This document shows positions 30,701-40,394 of a stretch of DNA of 64,000 bases, piece after piece. The notes under the pieces are model-generated. The model saw only the letters and a list, made by a program, of their open reading frames with translations. It did no database searches and was not told the origin of the DNA. Position 1 is the stretch's first letter. Each line of letters opens with the position of its first letter. This DNA is from Diacronema lutheri (lineage: Eukaryota; Haptophyta; Pavlovophyceae; Pavlovales; Pavlovaceae): contig JAGTXO010000008.1 in assembly GCA_019448385.1 (NCBI GenBank), positions 806,001 through 870,000 of the forward strand, written 5' to 3'. A program made the position numbers and the translations under genes.

Positions 30701-33700
30701 ATCGGCGGGCCGCGAGCCCGCCGCGCAGCCGTGCGGCGCGCGCGAGGCGCTCGGCGGCGCGCGCGCCGCACGGCGCGCGCGGCGGCGCGCACGCCAGCGA
30801 CGGCTGCGGCCACGCCGCGCGCCAACACGGCCGCGGCGTGCGCCATCGCACCGAGCACGGCGCGTGGCGCGCCGAGCAAGCGCAGCAAGCGCGACGCCGT
30901 CGCGCGCGCCGGCGCACCGTGTGCAGGGGCCTCGCCAGCGCCAGCACCGACGCCGCCATCGCCGCAGCCGCAGGTGGCGTCGCCGCCGCCGCAGGCGTCG
31001 CGACGGACGCCGCCGCCGCCGAAACAATCGCCGCACACGTCGCCGCCGACGTTGCCACCCCAGCCGCCGTTGCGTGCGCAGGTGGCTGCGGCGCGTGCGT
31101 GCGGGAGGCGTGCCGTGCGGCGCGCATCACACGGGCTGCGCGACGCGAGCGACGCCGCCGGGGTCCCCGCTGCGCCAGGCGCGCCGTGCGCGCCAGCCTC
31201 GCCGGCCTCGCCGGCGCGCGGTCGCGCGCTCGCCTCGACGTGGCCGCCTCCGCCGCCATCGCCGCCGTCGAACCGGGCGGCGGAGGGCTGCCGCTCGAAC
31301 CGCTCGTCGGCGTCGGCCGCCACCGCCGCCTCGCGCTCCGCCGCCGCGGCGGCCGCACGGCGCGCGTGGCGGAGCGCGCGGCCGCCGTCCGCTGCGCGGC
31401 GTGGCGGCGCGGGCGCCGCCTTCGGCGCGCGCGGCCCCTCGGCGCGCTCGCGGAGCACGGCGAGCGGCGTGCCCGTGGCGACGCTCGTGCAGACGCGCCG
31501 CAAGGCGGCGCTTACGCACGCGTGGACGACGCGCGCCGTCCGCTTGTCGGCGGCGCGCGCGGCGCGGCGCGCGGCCTTGGCGGCGGCCTTTTTGGCGCGC
31601 CTCCGCTCCGCCTGCTCCGACAGCGCGCGCGCCTGGCGCTCGGCTGCGAGCGCGTCCTCGGGCGAAACGGTCGGCCTCGGCGGCCGCGCGCGCGCGCTGC
31701 GACGCTGCGCGCTGCGGCGGTCGGACGGCGGCTGCCGCGGCGGCGAGGACGGCGGGCGCGAGCTCGGCGTGGGCGACCAATCGCCGCTGACGGTTGCGAG
31801 CGGCGCAAACGGGTTGTCGTCCCCGCGCCCCGCGGCGTGCGACAGTGCACGCGGCGTCGGGCGCCGGCCGACCGCTGGCGGGCCCCACTCGGACGGCGGC
31901 TCCGAGGGCGAGCGCGCCGTCGGCGCCGCGCGTTGCGCGGCCGGCGGCGCCTCCCGGTCCAGCGCCGCCTGCTCTCTCGCCGCGGCCTGCTCGTCACCCT
32001 CCGGCACGCCACGCGGCGCGAGCACCGCGGTGGCGCAGCGCGTCGCGTTGAGCAACGCCGCCTCCATCTGCCGCACGCTGGCCTTGGCGCACGCCACACC
32101 CTGTCTCGCCCGGCGCAGCGCCTCGTGCGCGCGGCGCACTTCCGCGTCGGCATCTTCGCGCATGCCAAAGTGCGCCTGTTGCAGCCGCAGGTCCGCAGGG
32201 CGCCCCTGCGCGCGAGGGGCACGGGCGCGGCGGCGCGCAGGTGACGGAGCTGGCGCGCCGTTCTGCGCTGCGCGCACGCCAATCGACGGGCGCGCGCGCG
32301 GCGGGGCGCGCGCGCGCGCGCGCGCGCGCGCTGCCTACCCAGCCGCCGGCCGGCTCGCGCGAGCGCGCCAGCTGCTCCGCCGCCTCGGCGTCGAGCACGC
32401 GCTGCTGCGCCTCCTCCTCGCCCAGTGCAGCGAGGTGCAGCCGGCGGGCTGCCTTGCGGCAGTTGCCCTCCGCCTTGCCCACGGCCTTGCGCGCCGCGTC
32501 GACGGGGTCGTCGTTGGCTCTGGCGCGCCTGCGCTTGCCCTTGTCGGCGGGCGGCGGCTCGGCGCGCTGCAGCGTGCCGAGCGCGTCGTCGGCTCCGCGC
32601 GCGGCCGCCCGCGGGCGGCGGGCCCCAAAAAGCGCACCGGTCGCCGTGCGCGCCGCGCAAGCAACGACCAGCGCTGACATGCCGGCGAAGACCGCACCGC
32701 CCAGCGCCACGGTTGCCACGATGCGCAGCGTCCCGTGCGCAAGCTGCGCTGCCTCCGCCGCTTTGGCGGCCTCGCGCGCGCGCGCATCGGCGGCTCTCAT
32801 CTCGTGCAGCAGCCCGGCCGCGCCGCTCGCGCCGTCGCGGCCGCGCGCGAGCTCGCACAGCACCGCCGCCGCGCGCCGCGTGGGCTCGCGCGCGAGCAGC
32901 TGCGCGCCGCCGTCGGGGCGCAGCTTCTCAACGAACTCGACAAACGTCGCGTCGCGCCAGAGGGACATGCGGAAGGCCCTGTGCACCGCCCCCTCCTGCT
33001 CGCGCATCCGCCGTGCCGCCCGCCTGCCGTCGCGCGCGTGCGCGTGCGCGGCCGCGTCGACTCCCGCGACGCCGCGCTGCGCGTCGCGCGCGGCCGACGA
33101 CGGCGCCGCCGCGCTGCCCGCCAAGGGCGCCGCAGCGGCGACGCGCGCGTGCGGAGCGACGGGATCGCCGGCGGCCGGCGGCTCGGCGCGCTGCGGCGTG
33201 CCGTTTGCTCCGCGCGCGGCCGTCCCGGGGGAGGTGGCCGCGATGGCGCCGCCAGCCGCGCCGCGCGCCAGCCACGCGCATAGGCTGCCGACGAGCTCGC
33301 CGAGACCCCCGACGGTCGCCGCGGCGGCGAGTGCGCCGGGCTTGCCGGCCGACAGCGGCTCGCGAGCGTCGTCGTCGCAGCCGCCGGCACCCGTCTTGGC
33401 GAGTGCGTCGCGCTCGCCCTCGACGCCCGCCACGACCGCCGCCCCTCCGTCGTCCGCCGCGCCGGCCGCGCGCGCGGCCGGGCGCAGAGGAGGCGTGCCG
33501 GTGCAGCCGTCGCCGCTCGTCTTCGCCGTTTCCTCCACTTTGGTCACTTCGTCGCCACCTGCGCCATCTCCGACGCCGGGGCCCTTGGTCACGCTTGCCG
33601 CCATGCGCGCCGTGCCCGCCGGCCAGCCCGCCGACTGCTCGAGCGCGGCGGCGAGCGGCGCGACGCGCGTCGACTCGGGCGCGCTCTCGTCATCGGGCTC

Positions 33701-36013
33701 GAGCGCGTTGTGCAGGCGCGCGAGCGCGCGCTCGACGGCCGCGGCGCCACTGCCGGGGGCGCGGCTCGCCGCGCGCACCGCGCGCCGCCAGGCCGGCGCG
33801 AACATGAGCGCCGGCTCGAGCGCCGCGAGCGCGCGCGCCTCGCGCGCGTCGCTCGCGCCGAGGCGCGGCGGCACGCGCGCGGCTCCGCGCGGCGCGGTGC
33901 CTCGGAAGCGTGGGCTCAGCGTGTAGGCGAGGTGCTGCGGCACGCCGCGCGCCTCCGCGCGCGCGCGTCCGTCCTCGACCTCGCGCCGCGCCTTCGCGAT
34001 CGCCGGCGTGGCGCGCGCGAGCCAGTCGGGGTCGGCGGGCAGGTGGATCACGACGAGAATCGGCGCCCAGTCCAGCCGCGGGTTCTTGTGACGGTCGGGC
34101 ACGACCCACACGAGCAGCACCGTGCCCTCCGCGCCGCACGCCGCCTCGTAGATCCTGGGCTGCGAGCGCCAATCGGGCCTGACGCGCAGCGCCCGCGCGT
34201 GGTCGATGGCGGCGGCGCGGTCGCCATTGAAGTGAACCGTCGTCACCTCGCCGATGACGGACCGGCCGGACCGCCAGCAGAACACCGCGTCCGCCGACCC
34301 GCCGGCGATGGCCGCGAGCGATTCGGGCGCGGCGAGCCGCGGCAAGCCCTCGAAGGCGGCAAAGTCCTCGTGCGCATTGTACACGCCGCCCCAGCCGTCG
34401 TGCGCGTACGCGCGCGCGGCCGCTCGTACCGCGCGCGGCTGGTTCTCCACGCCCGACGTCATGTGCCATGTCGTCCCCGCGAAGCCGGGCTCGCCCAGCT
34501 CGGCCCGCACGACGGTACCGTACCCCGCGCCCTGCGTCGGGGCGGCGAGGTGGTGCATGCCCGCGCCGGTCACGCCCTCCGTGCGCTGCCGCGTGACGAT
34601 CGTGCCCGTCGCGTGCGCGAAAAGCGTGTCGACCACGGCGGGCGCGCGCCCGCTGTTCGCCCGTGGCCGCGCCCTGCCCGCTTTTAGCTGCTCGGGGTCC
34701 TTGGCGTCGTACACGCGCGCGTCCGCGTCGCCCTCATCAGGCGCAGTGTAGACGCAGCGGCGTTCGAGCGGCGCCGAGCCACCGCCGTCCGCCGCCGCCG
34801 GCGAGGTTGGCGCCGCGCCCGCCGCCACCGCGCTCGTCGCCGCCGTGCCCGTCGCCACCGCCGCAGCCGCCGCGCCCGCGGGGTCGTCGTCCCCGTCCTC
34901 CGCGCCCTCCCCGTCGTCAGCGGTGGTGGCGTCGCCATCGTCCCCGTCGCCCTCGCCCCCGCCGAGGCTGCTGAATGGTCGGGGCCCCCACGCCGAGGCG
35001 GCGCGCCGCTGCGGCGCACGCGGCGGTGGCGCTCGCGACGGCGGCCTTGGCGCCGCCGCGCCGCGCGGCCTGGCCGCCGTCGACAGCGCGCGGCCTGCAG
35101 CGCCCGTGAGCGCGTCGAGCGCGGCCGTGCGTGCGATGCGGTCGTCGGGCGCGCGCAGCGCCGCCTCGACGGCCTGCAGCAGCCCGTCGGGCGCGGATCC
35201 GCCGACACTGGCATCGCACGCCTCGGCGAGCCGCGCGGCCTCGGCGAGCCGCGCGGCCTCGCGGGTGAACGGGCCGAAGCGCCTGGCGCGGTCGCCGAGC
35301 AGAGCGCCGATGGCGGCGCGGAGCGTGCGCGCGCGGGTCTCCTCGTACGCGGCCGTCGTGAGGCGCGCGAGGCGCGCGTCCAAAGCCTTCTTGATGTCGA
35401 CAAGGACACTCGCGCGGCGGCCGTAGAGCGTCGATGCGCTCGCCACGACCTCGGCCGCGACTGTTGCCGCGGCGAAGCAACACGCGGCCCCACTCTGCGG
35501 GGGCGTCTTGAAGGCATCGATGGGCGGCGCTGTTCTGCCGATGCGCTGCGCAAGCTTCTTGATGAGCACGCCGGCCGCCGTGGCGTACGCCGATTCGCCG
35601 TTGCCCAAGGTGCGCGAATCGGCGAGCAGGGCGAGCGCGGCGCCGGGCGGCGCGCCGCGCTGCGCGGGCGGCGCGAGGAGCAGGTACGCCGCCGTCCAGT
35701 GCACGAGGCCGCTGGACGCGCGGAGGCAGAGCGGTAGCACGACCACGAGCACCTGCCCAAACCGGTCCGCATCCGCGCATGCTTTGCGCAGGTTGCGCAG
35801 CGCCACCTTGAGCGCATGCTGCGAGCACCCCGTGTCGCCCACCCTAACCCTGCTCGTGCCGAAATCCGCGTAACGCAGCAGGGCGATGAGGCAAGTGGAT
35901 GGGACCACGTGGGGGTGGGTATCTCCCGGCGACAGAATGGTGCTGAGGGCCAGCGAGAAACTGTCCGAGCCGCCCCGCCCGCCGGGCAAAGCGTCCTTCA
36001 CGGAGTCCTCCAT
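17132..36013 (-). CDS. Giant mobile-element polyprotein: 2x Ulp1-like, YqaJ, chromodomain, Fanzor
   Basis: Three exons on the minus strand: 36013-32339, 32205-18985 and 18856-17132, 6,207 codons including the stop. The introns (133 bp GTAGGC...GCGCAG; 128 bp GTGCGC...GCGCAG) are both phase 0 and match the host intron style. Domains by residue: Ulp1/C48-like ~100-180; predicted membrane helix ~1095-1120 (RIVATVALGGAVFAGMSALV); second Ulp1-like ~2505-2575; YqaJ nuclease ~3970-4140; chromodomain ~5190-5260; Fanzor ~5340-6206. Linkers are Ala/Arg-rich with poly-Ala and tandem repeats. The ATG at 36013 follows CTGCAG and an upstream in-frame TGA, so an earlier exon is possible. A polyprotein cut by its own peptidases is an attractive reading; several separate transcripts are the alternative. 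Open-frame length alone proves nothing at this GC; the ordered motifs do. Confidence 0.65.
18857..18984 (-). other. Intron joining the chromodomain-side exon to the Fanzor exon
   Basis: Minus-strand GTGCGCGCGAGGCG ... GCGCTGCGCGCAG, 128 bp. Without it the Fanzor protein would lack its N-terminus, because the two frames differ. Both flanking codons are complete (phase 0). Its donor hexamer is identical to most host introns in this window. Confidence 0.75.
20105..20320 (-). other. Chromodomain just upstream of the Fanzor module
   Basis: The frame reads TYEVEAVVDERRKAGKKV, then FQFRIRWRGYDESADTWEPE, then SSDLVAQFRK. This is the chromodomain fold with its aromatic cage residues: Y in TYEVE, W in RWRGY, and W in TWEPE. 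Chromodomains bind methylated histone H3 lysines; in chromoviral retrotransposons they guide insertion to heterochromatin. Here one sits about 80 residues before the Fanzor module in the same frame and exon. Confidence 0.85.
21890..22350 (-). other. Pro/Ala linker with tandem repeats
   Basis: The giant protein here has repeated APPPAAAPP units (plus-strand GGCGGGCGGCGGCGCG repeats at 22060-22150) followed by RRQHVGAGGSAAGRRLA. It separates the YqaJ part from the segment shared with the decayed copy at 1215-2930. No domain was recognised. Confidence 0.5.
23465..23970 (-). other. YqaJ-type PD-(D/E)XK nuclease domain
   Basis: The segment opens with QRSPRWHDERWEEVTGSKVG. It continues TKATTAGILGEAVALRKLA (conserved E), APFAFSPDGLAILPENN (catalytic D), VLVEVKTLTKAG (catalytic E-x-K), and HRDQLQLGMHVLGVSKALY, where the Gln helix contacts DNA. 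This is the order and spacing of the YqaJ/lambda-exonuclease-like recombinase family, found in phages, large DNA viruses and some eukaryotic transposons. All catalytic residues are present. It could prepare DNA ends for insertion or recombination of the element (inference). Confidence 0.8.
27665..27760. repeat. (GCG)n tract encoding about 29 alanines
   Basis: About 29 consecutive GCG/CGG triplets (27675-27757) are read as alanine on the minus strand in the giant gene. More broken GCG runs continue to ~27,900 and encode Pro/Gly/Ala linkers. It is a likely hotspot for length change. Confidence 0.9.
28140..28370 (-). other. Second Ulp1-like cysteine peptidase domain
   Basis: The residues GHFTALRLVRV (H), then RRYDAVLVDTLASP (D), then LLDEAAQRGATCGLAIVGAL follow the H...D...Q-x-G-x-x-C order of C48 (Ulp1/SENP) peptidases. 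The spacing of QRGATCG is exactly that signature. The domain is short and divergent, and the remaining fold cannot be judged by eye. C48-like peptidases recur in large eukaryotic DNA transposons. Confidence 0.6.
28830..29110. repeat. Five ~57-bp tandem repeats in the giant gene
   Basis: Units such as GTCGGCGGCAGGCGCGAAGG repeat with small changes, encoding variants of FAPAADGVFPAPLxAAA on the minus strand. The copies differ by in-frame indels, so the reading frame is kept, which argues for translation through this region. Confidence 0.8.
32206..32338 (-). other. First intron of the giant gene
   Basis: Minus-strand GTAGGCAGCGCGCGCG ... CTCGCGCGCAG, 133 bp, rich in a (GC)n run at 32291-32330. 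It joins REPAGGW to GRPADLRLQQAHFGM, moving from the first to the second long frame (phase 0). The evidence is the frame change and splice dinucleotides only. Confidence 0.6.
35470..35710 (-). other. N-terminal Ulp1/C48-like peptidase domain
   Basis: Residues ~104-176 of the giant protein: LVHWTAAYLLLAPP (H), ALALLADSRTLGN (D), PPQSGAACCFAAA (Q-x-G-x-x-C). This is the catalytic order and exact end-signature spacing of the Ulp1 family. It begins only ~100 residues from the predicted start, typical for a separate protease module. Activity and substrate are unknown. Confidence 0.6.
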
Positions 36014-37279
36014 CTGCAGACTGTGGGCACGTCAGTGTCCGGATGGCGGCCCGGATGATACTTGGGAGAATTTACATGATGCCCTGGAGAATGCCCCGCT
36101 CTCCCACAACCAGGACCCGCCAGCGCGCCGAGCCTACTCGTTTGCCCGCGCCGCCTCTCTTTGCGCGCCCGAGCGCGGCCTCCGAGCGCGGCCAACGTCC
36201 TCCGGGGGCGTGCATCGTGGCTGCTCGCATGGGCTGCGACGCGGCGAAAGCTCGCTGCGCGGCCGCAACGTGAGCGCGCGCGCGCGGCCGCGCGCCGGCC
36301 TGCGCTGCTCTGCACGGCCGCGCGCCGGCCTGCGCAGCCTCGTCGCGCAGCGTGAGCGCGAGCGCGCGCGAGGTGAGCTCGGCGGATGGGTGCGCGGCGG
36401 CGTTGGCGGCGGGTGCGGCGGCAGGCTGGGCGGCGGGTTTGGACGGAGAGTGTCGGGGAAGAACGGGGCGCATCCTGGCTGGGAGTTGGACGGCGCCCAC
36501 CACGCGCTGGCGGATCCTGGTTGCCACCACCCCCCCCCCCCCCCCCCCCCGGAGACGAGGACCAGGGGCATGGCCGACTCGCTGCGCCGCACAGCGCGCG
36601 GCGCGCGGCATGCTGCGCGACCTCAAGCACATCCAGCCGCGCTCCGCCCACGCAACGCGCGCAATGCCGCGTTGCACTGCAGGTGTGCACGTGCGGCTCT
36701 CACGCGCACTGTGTTGCACGAACGGCATCACGCCACCGAGCTGCGTCCGGACCACGCGCCGCGCGCAGGCGACCACACAGGGGCGCGCCGCGCCGCGCGT
36801 GCGCGCCCTCGCAACCGTTGCAGCACGCTCTGCCTTGCACTGCGCCGAGCCGCCGCGCGCTGTGCGCGTGCATGCAGGGCGCACGCGTGCGACGAAGCGC
36901 GCGCGCGGCGAGGCGCGCGGGCGGCTCGCTGCGCGGGCGGCAACGCGCCCAGCTGCGCCCAGGCCAGGCGCGCGCCCGCGAGTGCCACCGGGACGCACTG
37001 CCCCCGCCGGGGTCGCCGCGCGCTCTGTGTGTGCGCTCGCGCGCTGCGAGCGCGGCGGAACGTTCGTGCATGGCGCGAAGAGCGCGGCACCCGAAGACGG
37101 CTGCCCCGAGCCCGCGCCGGGTGGCAGCGAGCGGCGGCACCTCCTCGGCGAGCCCGCCCCGCGCCTTCCCCTCCACGTGGCGTTTTGAGGCAGACGGACA
37201 CGCGCCCACACTGCGACTGGGCACGCTGCTCGAGGCAGACACGCACCCAACGCGCGCGCACCACGCGCCCGCGTCGGCG
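36014..37279. other. Upstream region of the giant gene; no gene seen
   Basis: GC-rich sequence with a 21-base poly-C tract at 36530-36550 and a tandem duplication of GCACGGCCGCGCGCCGGCCT near 36280-36345. Both strands are open over long stretches, but the predicted products are Arg/Ala/Pro-rich without motifs. The 5' end of the element should lie here or further right; no copy of the terminal block was found. Confidence 0.5.
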
Positions 37280-37918
37280 GGCCGGTGTGAACGAGCGAGA
37301 GCTCGGTGTCGCCAACGGGGGCACGGGCGCGACTTCGGTCCGCCTCTCGACGGACGCAGGCGACGCTGCCGGGAACTTCCCCGACGCCTGCACATCCAGG
37401 GCTTCGAGGTACAGAGCTGGGCAACAGTGCCGCTCGTCACCGATGAGGCGGCCAAGCTCGCTATCCTTGCTGCCCTCGGCTCCACCAAACAGCCGGGCGA
37501 CCCAACGGTTCGTGATCGCCTGGCCGCCAGGTGCGAACCGCGCCCGTGCAAGCGCTTCACCCGCATTCTCCGCCCCGCTGCGGACGTCCGCCTGCCGGCC
37601 GCGAACACGGCCGGTGCGCGTTGCCGCCTGGCCCAACACGAAAACCCGCCCGCCCCCGAGGCCGCAGGTCCTACCTGCCCAAGCGCAGCCCAACGGCACG
37701 CAGACAGCCCGCCTTGGCAACCGACTCGTGCGCGAGCGCTCCGCCCTCCACAAGAGCCTGCCCCACGCCACCGCCGACGCGGAGCCAGCGCAGCCGACGC
37801 CCCTCCGCGACGCTCGCGCCGCAAGGCGCAAGGGCCCCGGCGAGACGGCGTCAACCAAGCCCGCCGCTGGCACAGCGCCGGCACCCGGAGCCCACCCCAA
37901 GCCCCCGCGCACGCCTCG

Positions 37919-37949
<31 letters not shown>

Positions 37950-38766
37950 ATCGGCGGACCGATTGCGTTTTGGTGCGCCAGGCTCAATGCGCCATCGCAG
38001 TGGCGGGCCCGCAGACGCAGACGCTGACATGCCCAACGCTGGGCACTGAGGCCGCAGGCCGGCCCTCCTGGACCTGGCGGGCGAGCTGCCCGCGCAGCGG
38101 CCACGCGAGCCTCGCACTGACCGTGGCGGTCGCTGCCACCGTGATAGCTGCGGGTGCGGCGGCCTTGGCCCCAACCCCATCATCCGTCTTCATCCCCGCC
38201 CTGCTCGCGCTCGCGGCCTACGTCGGCAATCCCTGCACCGGGATCCGCCCCGCGAAGTCCACACAAGACTTATCCGTGCTGCACGCCAGCCGCGCGCGCC
38301 GACGCGCGCCGCTCCCACACGCTCACCTCCGTTTCCGCGGGCGGCCCAACGCCCCCCCCCCCCCCCCCCTCCCCCCCCCCCCCCCCCCCGGCAGGCGGCC
38401 ATCGAGCCGCATTAGCACACCCGCCCGGGGCCTCCCGCCGCACCCGCAGCGGCTCGGCGCCTTGAATCCTCCCGTCCCCCGGGGTGAGGCCTTCAACCCG
38501 GGCCCAGCGCGCTCCGACTGCCTCACGCGCGCCAGCGCCAACCTCGGCGGCATGGTAGACCCCGAGCGAAAAGCCGCACTTCTCGCCGTCCTCGTCAGGC
38601 GCAAGTACGTTATCCTGCTCCTACTGCCGACGCGGCTCCCGCGCGCGCGGACTACTACGCCGGGCAGATCGCCGCAGACGCACGTGAGTGCACACGTGCG
38701 GACAAGGCGCACACGCTCGACGTCCAGTTAGCGCACGTGCACGTGCGCGCCACTGGTCACATTTGA
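37280..38766 (+). pseudogene. LINE-like retroelement fragment
   Basis: Coding-like stretches in alternating frames: GFEVQSWATVPLVTDEAAKL (about 37400), then FVIAWPPGANRARASASPAF (about 37515), and around 38480-38600 PRGEAFNPGPARSD followed by ANLGGMVDPERKAALLAVLV. The NPGP line just before an AN(L/V)xG...K..LL..L helix is typical of the junction into the AP-endonuclease domain of many non-LTR elements. A +1 change then gives ADYYAGQIAADARECT ending in TGA at 38766. No reverse transcriptase follows. Poly-C tracts (37919-37948, and 38351-38390 with one T) interrupt it. The assignment is tentative, resting on one motif and composition. Confidence 0.35.
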
Positions 38767-40394
38767 GCGTCCGTGCTCGCCCACAGCGTCGCCATCCACA
38801 AGATGCGCGCTGGAGCCATCCAAGCAGGGCTCTGCCTGCTCGGCTTCCGCAAGGCAATTTGGGCCGCGGACAGCGGACAGCGGACGGCGTGCGCGTGCGA
38901 GGTGCGAAAGGAGGAAGAAGGTAGGGAGAGTTGTGTGTGTGTGGGGGGGGGGGGGGGGGGGGGGGCACAGTGGCCGCCGGAGACGAGGACGCACTCACCG
39001 CTGTTGGCAATGCGCGCGTCACGGAGACAACTTGGCGGGCCTCGCACGCAGCTGGGCCGATCGCCGCCGTAGAGATGTCTGCAGCCGTCTCCGCGATGCC
39101 GATCGTCGCATCTGTTGGCACCGCTGCCATCTGCCGCACCCGCGGCCAGGCTGCCGGCAAGGTCGGCGCGTCGGGCTCCGAGCTCGGCCACGCAGGCGAT
39201 GCGGCCGACGGCGGTGACGCTGAGCCCAGCGCCGGGTCCAACGGCTCCACGTCGAGCCGGCTGTGAACGAGCATGCTCGCACCACTTGCCCACGCCAGCG
39301 CGTCGGACTCAGGCACGTTGTAGATCTGCGCGGGCAACGCGCGTGCGTGCGGCAGGCGCGCGCGCGAGCTTTCAGGCCACGCGCGCGTGCCGCGCGGGAG
39401 GACGGGGCGGTCGCGGCTGCGCTCGACCGCCGGTCGCGGCACCGAGCGACCGTGCGCGCCGCCGCACGTTGTAGTCGTCGCACGGAAACCAAGCCTCGTT
39501 GCGGAGCACGATGGCGACAAGGTGCCCGCTCATCGGCCCCTCGCCCACGTGCACCACGCCGGCGACGGGGAGGTGGTCGCGCCCGCCGAGCAGCAGCCGC
39601 GGCGCGCACACGAGCGCGCGGTTGTTCTTGCACTGCGAGCCATTGCCGCGCGTCGTGCGCGGCGCCTCGACAGCAATGCTGGCTGGCGTGAGCACGCCCG
39701 AGTGGCCCGCGTTCGTGTGGCGATCCCGCGGCGGCCCAGCGGCGCCCCCCAGAGCGTGTGCAAGCGCGCGCGCCGCATCGCCGCCGACGCTGACGAGTAC
39801 GGCGATGCCCTCGCCGGCCTCTGAAGGCACGGCGATCTGCTCGAGCACTGGCCCGACGCGTGTGTCGGCTTCAAAGGCCGCAGCGAGCCCGGGCACTCGG
39901 CCGAGCAGCAACCGGAAGAACTCAGCGGCATCCTGCGGCGTCCTTCGCGCGCCACGGCCCGAGATGACGTCGATGACGGACACAAGACACAGCCGTGTCG
40001 GCGCCCTGGTGTCCTCGATCAGCGTGCCAAAGTCCCGAAAACGCGCCCTCTCGACGCTGTTGGCACGGCGCGAAGCGGAGCGAAGCATCGCACGGAGCAT
40101 GTTCAGGGCGAAGAGCGATTGCATAAGGACGGTCGTGTAGCACGCGCTGCCCTCGTTTTTCGCGCCTGCGCCGCGCCGCGCAGCGCCGGGTGTGCGGGGT
40201 GCGCACGCACGGTTTGCGGCGGGATGGAGAGAGGCTGGCTGGGCGCGCGCCGAGCCCGGCAAGCCGTGCAGGCGCTCACCACGCGGCACGCCGGGCACTC
40301 TCACCGGCCACATCGGGCCGTCAAACGCGTCTTCCACAGGCTGCCGACCGACGACGTAAAACTTGCTCAAGGCGCCGCGCCGTGCACGCGCCAT
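38621..40394 (-). CDS. USP (C19)-like ubiquitin hydrolase, possibly element-borne
   Basis: Exons 40394-39468 and 39325 down to about 38621; the 142-bp intron (GTGCGG...GCGCAG) joins FPCDDYN|IYNVPESD. The Cys box is KNEGSACYTTVLMQSLFALN (catalytic C), corresponding to GxxNxGNTCYxNxxLQxLF. A middle segment RTPQDAAEFFRLLLGRVPGL matches QQDAxEFLxxLL. The His box is GPMSGHLVAIVLRNEAWFPC (catalytic H), followed by DDYN (D). The Cys-His-Asp triad is complete, although the first box is unusual (EGSAC rather than GNTC). USPs remove ubiquitin from proteins. The far C-terminus beyond ~38960 runs through a poly-G/C tract and may not be coding. It lies between element remnants, so a captured gene is plausible. 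Confidence 0.65.

Noticed and set aside
38480-38520. NPGP motif as a functional 2A ribosome-skipping peptide
   Set aside because: The context is GEAFNPGP; the D-x-E residues required before NPGP are missing. The motif is used here only as a weak LINE signature.
40190-40250. A 45-bp intron (GTGCGTGCGC...GCGCAG) before the USP Cys box
   Set aside because: It would be far shorter than the other introns here (83 bp or more), and the frame is open and plausible without removing it.
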